DNA of 64,000 nt from Bin125 sp026705025 (lineage in GTDB: Bacteria; Chloroflexota; Dehalococcoidia; Bin125), in NCBI GenBank assembly GCA_026705025.1, contig JAPPBN010000034.1:62001-126000 (forward strand), written 5' to 3'. Each line of letters begins with the position of its first letter. Position 1 is the stretch's first letter. A program made the position numbers and the translations under genes. The notes below the pieces were generated by a model. That model was not told the DNA's origin. It searched no databases and was given only the letters and a program-made list of their open reading frames with translations. This document shows positions 1-8,343 of this stretch, piece by piece.

Positions 1-339
1 ATGTTCGTATATGATCAACCCACAGCAGAGCGTTTGGGGGACCGCCAATGTCCGATTCCAGTTCGAACCGGTACTTGGTCCGGCAGGCGACGCTTCGGAA
101 CCTCCGATGCAGTGACGACCCACGAAGAGAACCGAAAAAACCTGAAAAATGCTGAAACATCGGATTTCACGATCTCCAGTGTTTTGCGGGACATCGTGGT
201 CCTTCCTCGGTCGTTTTCCGCCCAGAAAAAAAGTTCACCGAAAACCTGAAACCGAGAATTAGCCAGATGCTCGGCCGGCATCAGCGCGTATCCTGTGCGA
301 ACCGAACCTGACATCTGCACACGTTGAAAGGTGTGACAC
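1..339. other. Leader region without a gene
   Basis: No convincing gene is seen. The short open frames here lack a ribosome-binding site and any recognisable protein signature. The stretch from about 128 to 250 is A-rich compared with the surrounding high-GC DNA and probably carries the promoter of the hydrolase at 340. It includes a 19-base segment (171-189) that recurs with one mismatch at 16818-16836. Confidence 0.5.
171..189. repeat. 19-bp intergenic repeat, copy 1
   Basis: The sequence GATCTCCAGTGTTTTGCGG matches 16818-16836 with one mismatch (GCGG against ACGG). Both copies lie in A/T-rich non-coding DNA upstream of genes. Its role is unknown; it could be a regulator site or a relic of a small element. 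Confidence 0.45.
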
Positions 340-1266
340 ATGCCCCCAACCCCAGAGACCCAGGGACTGCTCGCCATGCTCGAGGAGGCCGGCGGACCTG
401 ATATCTCCGAACAGACGCCGGAGGAAGCGCGAGTCGCGATCGCCGGATTTGCCGCCATGCAGGCCGGCGCGCCCGAGCCCGCCCGAGTCGAAGATCGAAC
501 CGTCCCCGGCCCGGCCGGCGACATTCCGATTCGCGTGTACGCCTCTGAGGGCGACAACCTGCCCGTCGTGATGTACTTCCATGGCGGCGGCTGGGTGCTC
601 GGCGACATCGAATCGCACGATGGCACCTGCAAGCAGCTGCTGGCCGAGCTGGGCGACGCGGTCGTCGTCTCGGTTCACTACCGACTCGCGCCCGAGGACA
701 AGTACCCGGCCGCGGCCGATGACTGCTACGCAGCCGCGGCCTGGGTCGCGGAGAACGGCGGCCAGATCGGCGCCGACGGATCCCGCATGGCGGTCTGCGG
801 CGACTCGGCGGGCGGCAACCTCTCGGCCGTGGTCTCACAGATGGCCCGCGACAAGGGCGGCCCCGCTATCGCCGCGCAGGTCCTGCACGTGCCCGTCACC
901 GACCACAACTACAGCTACCCGTCATACACCGAAAACGCAGAAGGCATGCTGCTCACGCGTGACTCGATGGTCTGGTTCTGGGATCACTACCTGCCAAACG
1001 CCGAAGCAGGTCAGGAAGCCTACGCCTCGCCGATCAAGGCCGCCGATCTCTCAGGTCTGGCCCCGGCCCTAATCCAGACCGCCGAGTTTGATCCCCTGCG
1101 CGATGAGGGCGAAGCCTACGGCGCCGCAATCGAGGCAGCCGGCGGCGACGTCACCGTGCATCGCTACGACGGGGTCGTCCACGACCCGTTCATGATGTTC
1201 GCCGTCATCCCCACCGGCATCGAATGCCTCAAGGAGGCCGCCGCCTACATCAACGATCGCATCTGA
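340..1266 (+). CDS. Alpha/beta hydrolase, HSL (family IV) type
   Basis: Serine hydrolase of the hormone-sensitive-lipase group, expected to cleave esters or lactones of small acyl substrates. It has no signal peptide, so it is probably cytoplasmic. The 308 residues are normal for the family. The oxyanion-hole motif HGGGW lies at residues 81-85, the nucleophile Ser156 is in GDSAGGN, and Asp251 (DPLRDEG) and His281 complete the triad. The ATG at 340 has AAAGGTG about six bases upstream. Oddly, the usual HGF after the catalytic histidine reads HDPF. A paralogue follows 100 bp downstream in the same direction, with a palindromic repeat between them. The true substrate cannot be read from sequence. 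Confidence 0.92.
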   Translation: MPPTPETQGLLAMLEEAGGPDISEQTPEEARVAIAGFAAMQAGAPEPARVEDRTVPGPAGDIPIRVYASEGDNLPVVMYFHGGGWVLGDIESHDGTCKQLLAELGDAVVVSVHYRLAPEDKYPAAADDCYAAAAWVAENGGQIGADGSRMAVCGDSAGGNLSAVVSQMARDKGGPAIAAQVLHVPVTDHNYSYPSYTENAEGMLLTRDSMVWFWDHYLPNAEAGQEAYASPIKAADLSGLAPALIQTAEFDPLRDEGEAYGAAIEAAGGDVTVHRYDGVVHDPFMMFAVIPTGIECLKEAAAYINDRI

Positions 1267-1292
1267 CGGAACATCCCGTCCCCGAACGCTTT

Positions 1293-1341
1293 TCTCTCCC
1301 CGCGAAGCGGGGGGAGATGCCGAAGGCAGAGGGGGGCTCCG
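1293..1341. repeat. GC-rich palindromic intergenic repeat
   Basis: The sequence forms a hairpin with CTCCCCGC and GCGGGG arms around a GAA loop, followed by a GC-rich tail with a run of six G. It belongs to the same general class as the elements at 2300-2423 and 21825-21897, and may act as a terminator or mRNA stabiliser between the two hydrolase genes. Confidence 0.5.
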
Positions 1342-1366
1342 CCCTAGCTACCAGAAGGAACCACGC

Positions 1367-2299
1367 ATGCCCGTCACCGCTGAAACCCAGGCCATCCTCG
1401 ATCTGCGAGCCGGCGCAACGCCGTTCAACGAAATGCCGGTCGCGGAGGCTCGCGCCGCCATGGCCGCCCTGCGTCCACAGGGCGAGCCCGAGCCCGTCGT
1501 TCAGGTCCACGACATGGTGATCCCCGGACCAGCAGGAGATATCCCTGCGCGCGGCTACCTGCCCACCGACGATCCGCGCGACCTGCCCACCGTGGTCTAC
1601 TTCCACGGCGGTGGCTGGGTGATCGGCGATCTCGACTCGCACGACGCCGTCTGCCGCGCTCTCGCCAACCGGGTGCCGACCAGCGTGCTCTCGGTCGACT
1701 ACCGGCTCGCGCCCGAGGCAACATACCCCGCCGCTGCCGACGACTGCTATGCCGCGCTGGAGTGGATCACCGGGATGTACGCCCAGCAGGGCGGCCCGAG
1801 CGACCAGATCGCCGTCGCCGGCGACTCCGCCGGCGGCAACCTGGCCGCCGTCGTCTCGCAGATGGCCCGCGACCGTGGCGGTCCGCAGATCGCCGCACAG
1901 ATTCTGATCTATCCGGTCACCGACTTCAACTTCGAGACCGAGTCGTACAAGGTCAATGGCGGCGGCGAGTACGGACTCTCCGAAGCCGGCATGCGCTGGT
2001 TCTGGGACCTCTATCTCAACGACGACTCCGAGGGCGCGCAGCCCTACGCATCGCCGATCCAGGCCGAGGATCTCTCAAACTTGCCGAGGGCCCTGACCAT
2101 CACGGCCGAGTACGATTCGCTCCGCGACGAAGGCGAGGCCTACGCCGCCGCGCTCTCTGCGGCAGGCAACCAGTCAAGCTGCACCCGCTACGACGGCGTG
2201 ATCCACGGCTTCGTCAGCGCCTTCGCGGCCGTCCCCGAAGGCAACCAGGCCCTCGACCAGATTGCCGCCGAACTCCGCACCGCCTTCGGCCGGGACTAG
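1367..2299 (+). CDS. Alpha/beta hydrolase, HSL (family IV) type, paralogue
   Basis: 310-residue paralogue of the preceding hydrolase, with the same architecture: HGGGW oxyanion hole near residue 83, nucleophile serine in GDSAGGN near residue 158, an aspartate in YDSLRDEGEAY, and a histidine in the standard IHGF context. Intact motifs predict an active cytoplasmic esterase. The ATG at 1367 is preceded by AGAAGGA seven bases upstream. The pair looks like a tandem duplication that has diverged in substrate pocket (the cap and the segment before the acid residue differ most). The gene is followed by a double palindromic repeat at 2300-2423. Confidence 0.92.
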   Translation: MPVTAETQAILDLRAGATPFNEMPVAEARAAMAALRPQGEPEPVVQVHDMVIPGPAGDIPARGYLPTDDPRDLPTVVYFHGGGWVIGDLDSHDAVCRALANRVPTSVLSVDYRLAPEATYPAAADDCYAALEWITGMYAQQGGPSDQIAVAGDSAGGNLAAVVSQMARDRGGPQIAAQILIYPVTDFNFETESYKVNGGGEYGLSEAGMRWFWDLYLNDDSEGAQPYASPIQAEDLSNLPRALTITAEYDSLRDEGEAYAAALSAAGNQSSCTRYDGVIHGFVSAFAAVPEGNQALDQIAAELRTAFGRD

Positions 2300-2423
2300 C
2301 AAAGAGCTCCCCCTCTGGGGGAGCTGTCCCGAAGGGACTGAGGGGGCTGCTCGCGCTGGCAATCTCCGTTGGGCGTCGGCTGCCCCCTCTGCCGCTTCGC
2401 GGCACCTCGCCCAGAGGGTGAGG
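2300..2423. repeat. Compound palindromic intergenic repeat
   Basis: Two adjacent palindromic units. The first has the arms AGCTCCCCC and GGGGGAGCT followed by GTCCCGAAGGGAC. The second, around 2378-2421, has CCCCTCTGCCGCTTCGCGGC and a CCCAGAGGG arm. It fills almost the whole gap between the convergent hydrolase and NTF2-like genes, so it may serve as a bidirectional terminator. Confidence 0.6.
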
Positions 2424-2434
2424 TCTTGAATCCC

Positions 2435-2818
2435 TTAGCCGCCGGGCATCTGCTTCTGGAACGAGGCCATGTCGAAGTAGTCGCGCCAGCGGTGAATCTT
2501 GCCGTCGCGCAGCTCAAACACGCCGCAGACCTCAACGTCGACGCTCGCGCCGCCGATCTCGAATCGGTCGACCCGCTCATTGAGCACGATGTCTCCCACC
2601 GAGGCCGAGTGGATCACCTCCCAGCCGCGAGAGGTCATCTGCGAGATCCCCTGCAGCGCCGCCGAGATCGCCTCAATGCCTTCCGCCGCCGGCATATCCA
2701 CCGGCATGTTGTTGTAGATCGCATCGTCGGTGAAGTACGCGGCGAGTTTGTCCGGATCGGGGTGCTCAGCGTCGAACTCGGCCATAAAGGCATTGACAAC
2801 GGCTTCGGCGTCGGACAT
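2435..2818 (-). CDS. NTF2-like / limonene-epoxide-hydrolase-like protein
   Basis: Small 127-residue alpha+beta barrel protein of the SnoaL/NTF2-like superfamily, nearest in pattern to limonene-1,2-epoxide hydrolases. The N-terminal FMAEF, AAYFTDDAIYNNMP and the C-terminal GKIHRWRDYFDMASF block are the family's typical fold elements. Members act as small-molecule hydrolases, isomerases or binding proteins; the catalytic role here is not certain. The ATG at 2818 follows an AGAGGAAT ribosome site. It is transcribed divergently from the DUF899 gene at 2927. Confidence 0.8.
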   Translation of the reverse strand: MSDAEAVVNAFMAEFDAEHPDPDKLAAYFTDDAIYNNMPVDMPAAEGIEAISAALQGISQMTSRGWEVIHSASVGDIVLNERVDRFEIGGASVDVEVCGVFELRDGKIHRWRDYFDMASFQKQMPGG

Positions 2819-2926
2819 AAGTGATTCCTCTCTTCATCAGTTGGGCGCGTGCGCAGTGTAGAAGGTCGATTCGAGGTATCTTTGTCATGTCCGCACGGAC
2901 GTTCGTCACGATGGAAGGGCCACAAG

Positions 2927-3664
2927 ATGCCGAGGCAACCAGTCGTATCGCACCAGGATTGGACCGACGCTCGGCGAGACCTGTTGCGCCGGGAGAAGGA
3001 GTTCACCCGTCTCCGTGATGAGATTGTTGAGGGTCGGCGGGCGCTTCCCTGGGAGCGAGTCGAGACCGACTACATCTTCGATGGTCCCGGCGGCCCGGAA
3101 TCCCTGGCTGATCTGTTTGGTGAGGCCAGCCAGCTGATCGTCTACCACTTCATGTTCGGTCCCGACTGGGATGAAGGCTGCATCTCCTGTTCGTTCCTGG
3201 CCGACCACTTCAACCCCATCACGATTCACATCGAACAACGCGACACCGCCTTCGCCGCAATCTCGCGCGCGCCATTGGATGTGTTGGAGTCCTATCGCGA
3301 GCGAATGGGCTGGAGCTTCAGGTGGTTGTCGTCCAACGCCAATAGCTTCAACTTCGATTACGGCGTCTCTTTCTCCGACGACGAAGTCGAGGCGAGCCGT
3401 CGAGAGTACAACTACGCGCTCCAGTCACAGTTCGACGGCGGTGAGGCGCCGGGCCTCTCAGTGTTCTACAAGGACGAGACCGGAGATATCTTCCACACCT
3501 ATTCGACCTATGCGCGCGGGCTGGAAGACTTCATCGGCACCTATCGATTCCTCGATGTGCTGCCAAAGGGACGAGACGAGGCTGACTTGCCCTGGGGTAT
3601 GGCCTGGGTACGTCGACACGACCAATACAACGCGGGCCTGGTCGAGATCGCCGGTATCGACTAG
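2927..3664 (+). CDS. DUF899 family thioredoxin-like protein
   Basis: Member of the DUF899 family, which has a thioredoxin-like fold; its biochemical role is unknown. The family blocks visible are WERVETDYIF, a FMFGPDWDEGC segment with a CxxC pair (CISC), and the C-terminal GMAWVRRHDQY. The reading frame is open further upstream, but the ATG at 2927 is preferred because GGAAGGG lies seven bases before it and family homology begins there, giving 245 residues. Its stop codon lies within a small tandem TAGGCGC repeat shared with the convergent monooxygenase gene. Confidence 0.85.
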   Translation: MPRQPVVSHQDWTDARRDLLRREKEFTRLRDEIVEGRRALPWERVETDYIFDGPGGPESLADLFGEASQLIVYHFMFGPDWDEGCISCSFLADHFNPITIHIEQRDTAFAAISRAPLDVLESYRERMGWSFRWLSSNANSFNFDYGVSFSDDEVEASRREYNYALQSQFDGGEAPGLSVFYKDETGDIFHTYSTYARGLEDFIGTYRFLDVLPKGRDEADLPWGMAWVRRHDQYNAGLVEIAGID

Positions 3665-3689
3665 GCGCTAGGCGTTAGGCGCTAGGCGC
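3662..3689. repeat. Tandem 7-bp repeat (TAGGCGC x4)
   Basis: Four head-to-tail copies of TAGGCGC (one reads TAGGCGT). The first copy provides the TAG stop of the + strand DUF899 gene, and a later copy, read on the other strand, provides the TAG stop of the convergent monooxygenase gene. Confidence 0.75.
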
Positions 3690-4739
3690 CCGACGACTCC
3701 TTCGCCAGGTCGGCCATCAGCTCGATCGCCTCAGGCTGATTCGTCCTCACGGTGAGGCCGGTGATGTAACTGTCGGCCCAGGCCTGGTAGCGCTCGCGGA
3801 TTCGCGCCGGCGAACCGAGCAATGCCTGTTCGTCGAGAAACTCCTCCGGGACCTCTTCAATCGCCTCGGCCTTGCGGCCGGCGAGATAAAGCTCCTGGAT
3901 CCGCTCGGCGGCGTCGCCATAGCCGCGCCGAATCATCGACATCTTGTGGAAGTTAAGCGTCTTGTGACCCATCCCACCGACGTAGAGCGCAACATTCGGC
4001 TTCATCTTGCGGAACGCGTCGCGCAGGTCGTCGGTGATTTCGACCTCGGCCGACGATTGCACTTCGAAGTCGGGCCACCACTTGGGCGACCCCGTCTTCG
4101 CCTCTGAACGCTGGAAGCCCTGCTCGACCCAGGGCTCGAACAGATCGGCGTTGTACGGCGTCAAGCCGAGCGGCAACCAGCCGTCGGCGACCTCGCCGGT
4201 CATGCGCACGTTCATCTCGGTACCGGTGCCCAGCCAGATCGGAATATTGGGATTCATGTGCAGGATTGACTTGAGTGGCTTGGCCAGACCGGCGCTGCCA
4301 GGTCCCTGGTACGGCAGCGAGATTTCCTTGCCGTCGTGTACCACCGGTTCTTCACGGGCGAGGATCTTGCGAATGATTGCGACGTAATCTCGAATTCGAG
4401 TGTTGGGCTTACCCCAGGGCTCGCCGTACCAACCCTCCACGATCTGCGGTCCCGACACGCCGATGCCGAGAATCCGCGGTCGCCCCCGGCCAGCGCGTCG
4501 ATCGTCGCTGCCGTCATCGCAGCGTTGGCAGCCGTCCGCCCCGCGAGCTGAATCACGCCGGTGCCCAGCCGAATCTTCTCGGTGACGGCTGCGAGATACG
4601 CCAGCGGCGAGAACGCGTCCGAGCCGTACGCCTCAGCCGTCCAGACCGAGTCGTAGCCCAACTCCTCCGCCTTCCTGACCAGGTCGACCGGCAATGACAT
4701 GTATGCGCCCGAGTAACCGAGCGATAGTCCGAGTTTCAT
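3682..4739 (-). pseudogene. Luciferase-like (LLM) flavin-dependent oxidoreductase, frameshifted
   Basis: Bacterial-luciferase-like monooxygenase/F420-type oxidoreductase of about 352 residues, read in two frames. The N-terminal part begins at ATG 4739 (AGAGGA ribosome site) and runs to ALAGG; the C-terminal part continues in another frame from GIGVSGPQIVEGWYGEPWG to the stop at 3682. One extra G in the minus-strand run that corresponds to the five C at 4483-4487 would restore one continuous family-like protein through ALAGGRPRILGIGVSGP. The rest of both halves is well conserved, so this is either a sequencing/assembly indel in a homopolymer or a very recent inactivation. The flavin or F420 cofactor cannot be told apart here. 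Confidence 0.85.
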
Positions 4740-4762
4740 CGTCCATTCCTCTCTGCCGCGAG

Positions 4763-5392
4763 CTAACGCAGCGTGATTGAGCCCTCAGGTCCCTCGATCA
4801 CCGCGACCAGCGCAGGCTCAGGGCCTTTGCGGAGTTCAAGTTCAACGCCCAGCGCTTCGTGAGCCCTTCGCACCGCGTCAATATCAGGATGCTCACCGTG
4901 CCAAGACGCGAGATGCGCGCCCTTGACAGCAGTCGTTGACGGATGCCGGGCGTCGCCCCAGTCGATCAGGAACGGCATCAGTCCACCCAGAAGCGGCGGC
5001 CAGATGGTGCGGGTCAACCGCCAGTCAAGCCGCGTCCCGTCCGCCAGCACCCGGCCCAGCGGTCCAACCTCGCCGATGTCGTAGCCGGCCGCCTTCGCGG
5101 CCGCCACGCGTTGTTCGATGTCGGCGCCGGCCTTGAAGCACCAGTGCGGCACATGCGGGCCCTTGTCCCCGAAGTCGTGCATCCCGAACGGCAACACACC
5201 CTCGTGATCGGCTTGCTCCGGGTCGGGACCGATGATTTCCAGGTAGGCGTCGTCCTGCAGTGCCAGCAGATGGTTGTACACACCGCGCCCCGGAAAGTGG
5301 CCGCCGAGTTCGGGGCGCAGACCGATCGCAGCCTCGATCTCGGCGACCGAAGCCTGTACGTCGGGCGAGGCAAGAACGATGTGGTCCAGCAT
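4763..5392 (-). CDS. VOC superfamily protein (glyoxalase-like domain)
   Basis: 209-residue vicinal-oxygen-chelate protein of the Glyoxalase_3 kind. It begins with the family motif MLDHIVLA, has AYLEIIGPDPEQ near residues 53-65, a HWCFKAG block and a C-terminal GPEGSITLR strand. Such proteins act as dioxygenases, isomerases or metal-dependent lyases; no specific reaction can be assigned. It lies 20 bp after its tandem paralogue (5413-6039) and just upstream of the frameshifted monooxygenase, so the genes from 7232 down to 3682 look like one minus-strand operon. Confidence 0.85.
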   Translation of the reverse strand: MLDHIVLASPDVQASVAEIEAAIGLRPELGGHFPGRGVYNHLLALQDDAYLEIIGPDPEQADHEGVLPFGMHDFGDKGPHVPHWCFKAGADIEQRVAAAKAAGYDIGEVGPLGRVLADGTRLDWRLTRTIWPPLLGGLMPFLIDWGDARHPSTTAVKGAHLASWHGEHPDIDAVRRAHEALGVELELRKGPEPALVAVIEGPEGSITLR

Positions 5393-5412
5393 GACAGTCT
5401 TTCCCGCGCCTG

Positions 5413-6039
5413 CTAGCGATAGGTGATCGAGCCTTCAGGCCCCTGGAACGTGGCGACCAGGGCCGGCCCGTTGGCTTCCCGCAGGTCGATTTCGATCCCC
5501 ATCACCTGATGAGCCGCACGGACGGTGTCGAGGTCGGGGTGCTCGCCGTGCCAGGACGCGAGCGTCACGCCCTGGACCGCGGTCGTGGATGGATGCGGCG
5601 CGTCGCCCCAGTCGATCAGGAACGGAATCAGCCCACCCAGGTGCGGCGGCCAGGTACCGATCGTGAGCCGCCAGTCGAGACGTCCGCCGTCAGGCAGATC
5701 TCGCCCCAGTGGGACGACGTCACCGAGGTCGTAACCGGCGGTCCTGGCCGCATAGGCAAGCTCGTCGATCCGCTCGTTGCCTTTCCAACACCAGTGTGGG
5801 ATGTGCGCGCCTCTGCCTGATTGTGGGTCCAGGCCAAACGGCATTGAGCCGCCCCCCTGGTGCTCGGGATCAGGCCCGATGATCTCGAGGTAGGCGCCGT
5901 CTTGCAGTGCAAGCAGATGGTTGTAAGCGCCCATCTGGGTGAAGCGGCCACCTAGCCCGGCCCGAACACCGGTTGCCGCCGCGATCTCGTCAACCGTGGC
6001 CTGCACGTCCGGTGTCGCGAGAACGATGTGATCGAGCAT
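5413..6039 (-). CDS. VOC superfamily protein (glyoxalase-like domain), paralogue
   Basis: 208-residue tandem paralogue of the gene at 4763. Shared blocks include MLDHIVLATPDVQA at the start, AYNHLLALQDGAYLEIIGPD, PHWCWKG, a GGLIPFLIDWGDA block, and GPEGSITYR at the end. Duplicated VOC genes next to a luciferase-like oxidoreductase and an amidohydrolase suggest a small catabolic operon for an aromatic or amide substrate, which is inference. The start ATG at 6039 lies 11 bp after the M20 gene. Confidence 0.85.
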   Translation of the reverse strand: MLDHIVLATPDVQATVDEIAAATGVRAGLGGRFTQMGAYNHLLALQDGAYLEIIGPDPEHQGGGSMPFGLDPQSGRGAHIPHWCWKGNERIDELAYAARTAGYDLGDVVPLGRDLPDGGRLDWRLTIGTWPPHLGGLIPFLIDWGDAPHPSTTAVQGVTLASWHGEHPDLDTVRAAHQVMGIEIDLREANGPALVATFQGPEGSITYR

Positions 6040-6050
6040 CGTCTGGCTCC

Positions 6051-7232
6051 TCAGTTTCCGTGGGTCGCTTCAAAATCGGCCAGCGCCTGATCGCGAAGGT
6101 CGGGATCCGTCAGCCAGTCGAGCGCCGCGTGCGCCATCGCCTTGGTCGCCGTCAGGGTCAACTGATGGCCCTCATCCGAGGCGGCTGCCGCCGTGAACTG
6201 CGGGGTGTGGTTACCGCTCTCATGCGGGATCAGGTACAACGGGTGAATCGACGGCACCACGTGCGAGACGTTGCCCATGTCGGTCGAGCCGAAGCTGCCC
6301 TGCACGCCGCCGTCGAGGTCGGCCGCTTCCACGCCCAGGTCGAGCCAGCGTCGTCCATAAGCCTGAGCCAGCGGTCCGTTGCTGGCCATGTTGCTGTATC
6401 GCTCGCCTGCCTGCCACTCGACGGACCATTCGCAGTTCGCCGCTCGCGCTGCGCCCGCAAAGCAGTCCTCGACTCGCCTGATCATTTCGTCCAGACGATC
6501 TTCCTGCGGCGCACGGACGTAGAACTCTGCCTGTGCGTAGTCGGGAATGATGTTCGGCTTATCACCGCCGTGATGAATCTTGCCGTGGATCCGAACGGTT
6601 GGATGAGACTGCTGACGCAGCAGTCCGATTGCCTGGTAGGCCAAGACCAGGGCATCGAGGGCGTTACGGCCCTCCCACGGCGCGCCGGCGGCATGCGCGT
6701 TCTTGCCACGGAACTCGACAAAACAGGTATCGATTGCCAGCACGAACGGATAGATGATGTTGCCCGTGCCGGGATGGATCATCATCGCTGCGCCGACATC
6801 CTCGAAGGCGCCTTCGTCAATCAGCCGAATCTTACCGCCGCCGCCTTCTTCGGCCGGCGATCCCAGCACCCGAATGGTGCCCTCAACACCTTCCCGCTCA
6901 AGAGCCTCCGCCACCCCGAGGCCGGCGGCGACGCCGGAGATGGCGATTAAGTTGTGCCCGCAGGCATGGCCGATCCCCGGCAGCGCGTCGTATTCGCTGA
7001 GCACGGCGATCGTTGGTCCTCCCGACCCGCGCGTCGCCTCGAACGCCGTCTCCATCCCGTAGGCGGAGGGCGTCACGTTGAATCCGGCGTCCGTCAACCA
7101 CGAGGTCAGCGCCGCGTGAGCATGCACCTCCTCATAGTTCTCCTCGGGATGAGCATGGATATCGAGACTCAGTGCGCGCAACGACTCCGACGATGCATCG
7201 ATCGTCTGTGAGGCAATGTCCCAGAGTGACAT
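6051..7232 (-). CDS. M20 family metallo-amidohydrolase
   Basis: 393-residue M20-family peptidase/amidohydrolase, of the group that includes AbgB and aminobenzoyl-glutamate utilisation enzymes. Visible features are HAHPEENYEE near residues 27-36, the metal-site block GIGHACGHNL, the acidic AEEGGGGK motif, and a dimerisation (lid) domain with HGKIHHGGDKPNIIPD. It should hydrolyse an N-acyl or peptide-like amide bond using two zinc ions in the cytoplasm. It probably opens the minus-strand operon that continues with the two VOC genes. The substrate is unknown. Confidence 0.9.
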   Translation of the reverse strand: MSLWDIASQTIDASSESLRALSLDIHAHPEENYEEVHAHAALTSWLTDAGFNVTPSAYGMETAFEATRGSGGPTIAVLSEYDALPGIGHACGHNLIAISGVAAGLGVAEALEREGVEGTIRVLGSPAEEGGGGKIRLIDEGAFEDVGAAMMIHPGTGNIIYPFVLAIDTCFVEFRGKNAHAAGAPWEGRNALDALVLAYQAIGLLRQQSHPTVRIHGKIHHGGDKPNIIPDYAQAEFYVRAPQEDRLDEMIRRVEDCFAGAARAANCEWSVEWQAGERYSNMASNGPLAQAYGRRWLDLGVEAADLDGGVQGSFGSTDMGNVSHVVPSIHPLYLIPHESGNHTPQFTAAAASDEGHQLTLTATKAMAHAALDWLTDPDLRDQALADFEATHGN

Positions 7233-7307
7233 CTCAGTCTCCCAACGCTCCCAGTCCCCGTTTGATATGGGGAATCCTCGGCTGGTCCATCCGGCCGCTG
7301 ATCCAAC

Positions 7308-8114
7308 CTACTCCGTGAACCACCCGCCGTCTGGATGGATGATCTCCCCAGTGACGTAGGACGCCTCCTCCGAGGCCAGGAACAGCGCCACTTTGGCGAT
7401 CTCCTCGGGCTGCCCGAAGCGCCGCATCGGGGTCAGGCTGAGAACCCACTGATTGAGTTCCTCGTTGCCCGAAATGGCTTCCGTCATCGGCGTCTCGATG
7501 AAGCCGGGGCCAATCGCGTTGACGCGGATTCCGTCCTGCACCAGCTCCTGGGCCAGCACTTTGGTCAGCATCCAGACGCCGGCCTTGGAGACGCAGTAGT
7601 TCGCCGCCCCCGGTTGGGGAAACTTGGCCATAATCGACGCGATATTGATGATCGATCCGCCGTTGCCAAGTTCGATCATCTTCCTGGCGCACGACCGATC
7701 GGTCATCATTACGCCGGTCAGATTGACCGCCATCACCTTCTCCCAGTGCTCGACGTTCTGGTTGGTGATGAACGATGCTGTCCGGTCGTCGCCGAGCTCC
7801 GTGGTCTCGCCGGAGACGTACTCGGCATTCGAGATGCCCGCCGCAGCTACAACCACATCGAGCCGGCCGAATTCGTCGGCGCAGGCCTGGGCCGCGGCGT
7901 CATTGGCGGCCTCGGTCGAGGTGTCGCACTCGACCACCACCGCACGCTTGCCGAGCGCTTCGACTGCCGCCACAGTGTCGGCCGCCCGATGCGGCAGCAG
8001 GTCGGCCAGCAGCACATCCGCGCCCTCTTGAGCGAAGCGAATCGCGCAGGCTGCGCCGATCCCGCTGGCTCCACCGGTGATCAGAGCCGCCTTACCTTCA
8101 AGTGCACCAGCCAT
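7308..8114 (-). CDS. Short-chain dehydrogenase/reductase (SDR)
   Basis: Classical NAD(P)-dependent SDR of 268 residues. It has the Rossmann TGGASGIGAA motif near residues 14-23, a VVAAAGIS motif, a catalytic serine in IINIASIM, and YCVSKAG with the catalytic Tyr and Lys. A glycine- and proline-containing NAIGPGFIETPM segment follows, as is typical. It would oxidise or reduce a hydroxyl/keto group. An insertion after the AAAGIS strand (about residues 95-118) is longer than usual. The gene lies 75 bp upstream of the M20 gene in the same direction and could share its transcript. Confidence 0.9.
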   Translation of the reverse strand: MAGALEGKAALITGGASGIGAACAIRFAQEGADVLLADLLPHRAADTVAAVEALGKRAVVVECDTSTEAANDAAAQACADEFGRLDVVVAAAGISNAEYVSGETTELGDDRTASFITNQNVEHWEKVMAVNLTGVMMTDRSCARKMIELGNGGSIINIASIMAKFPQPGAANYCVSKAGVWMLTKVLAQELVQDGIRVNAIGPGFIETPMTEAISGNEELNQWVLSLTPMRRFGQPEEIAKVALFLASEEASYVTGEIIHPDGGWFTE

Positions 8115-8343
8115 AGCATCCGCCTCTCAATTCTGAAGTGTTGACCATCAAGGTTGTCAACGAACTGATTGCCCGATTGCGCCGTCGGCAGGATAAGCGC
8201 TCCCGGTCGTTGATCGACCACTCGCACCAGGGAGCATCAGATTGGCCGCGCGATCCGGGCCGCAGTACGCGATTCTGCACGCCGATCGTTCTCGGTACGA
8301 TACGGATGCGTCGAACTACTCGACGTAACGAAAGGTGAATATG

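Noticed and set aside
1..249. 82-residue open frame at the window start
   Set aside because: No ribosome site, no domain, and an A-rich non-coding composition in its second half.
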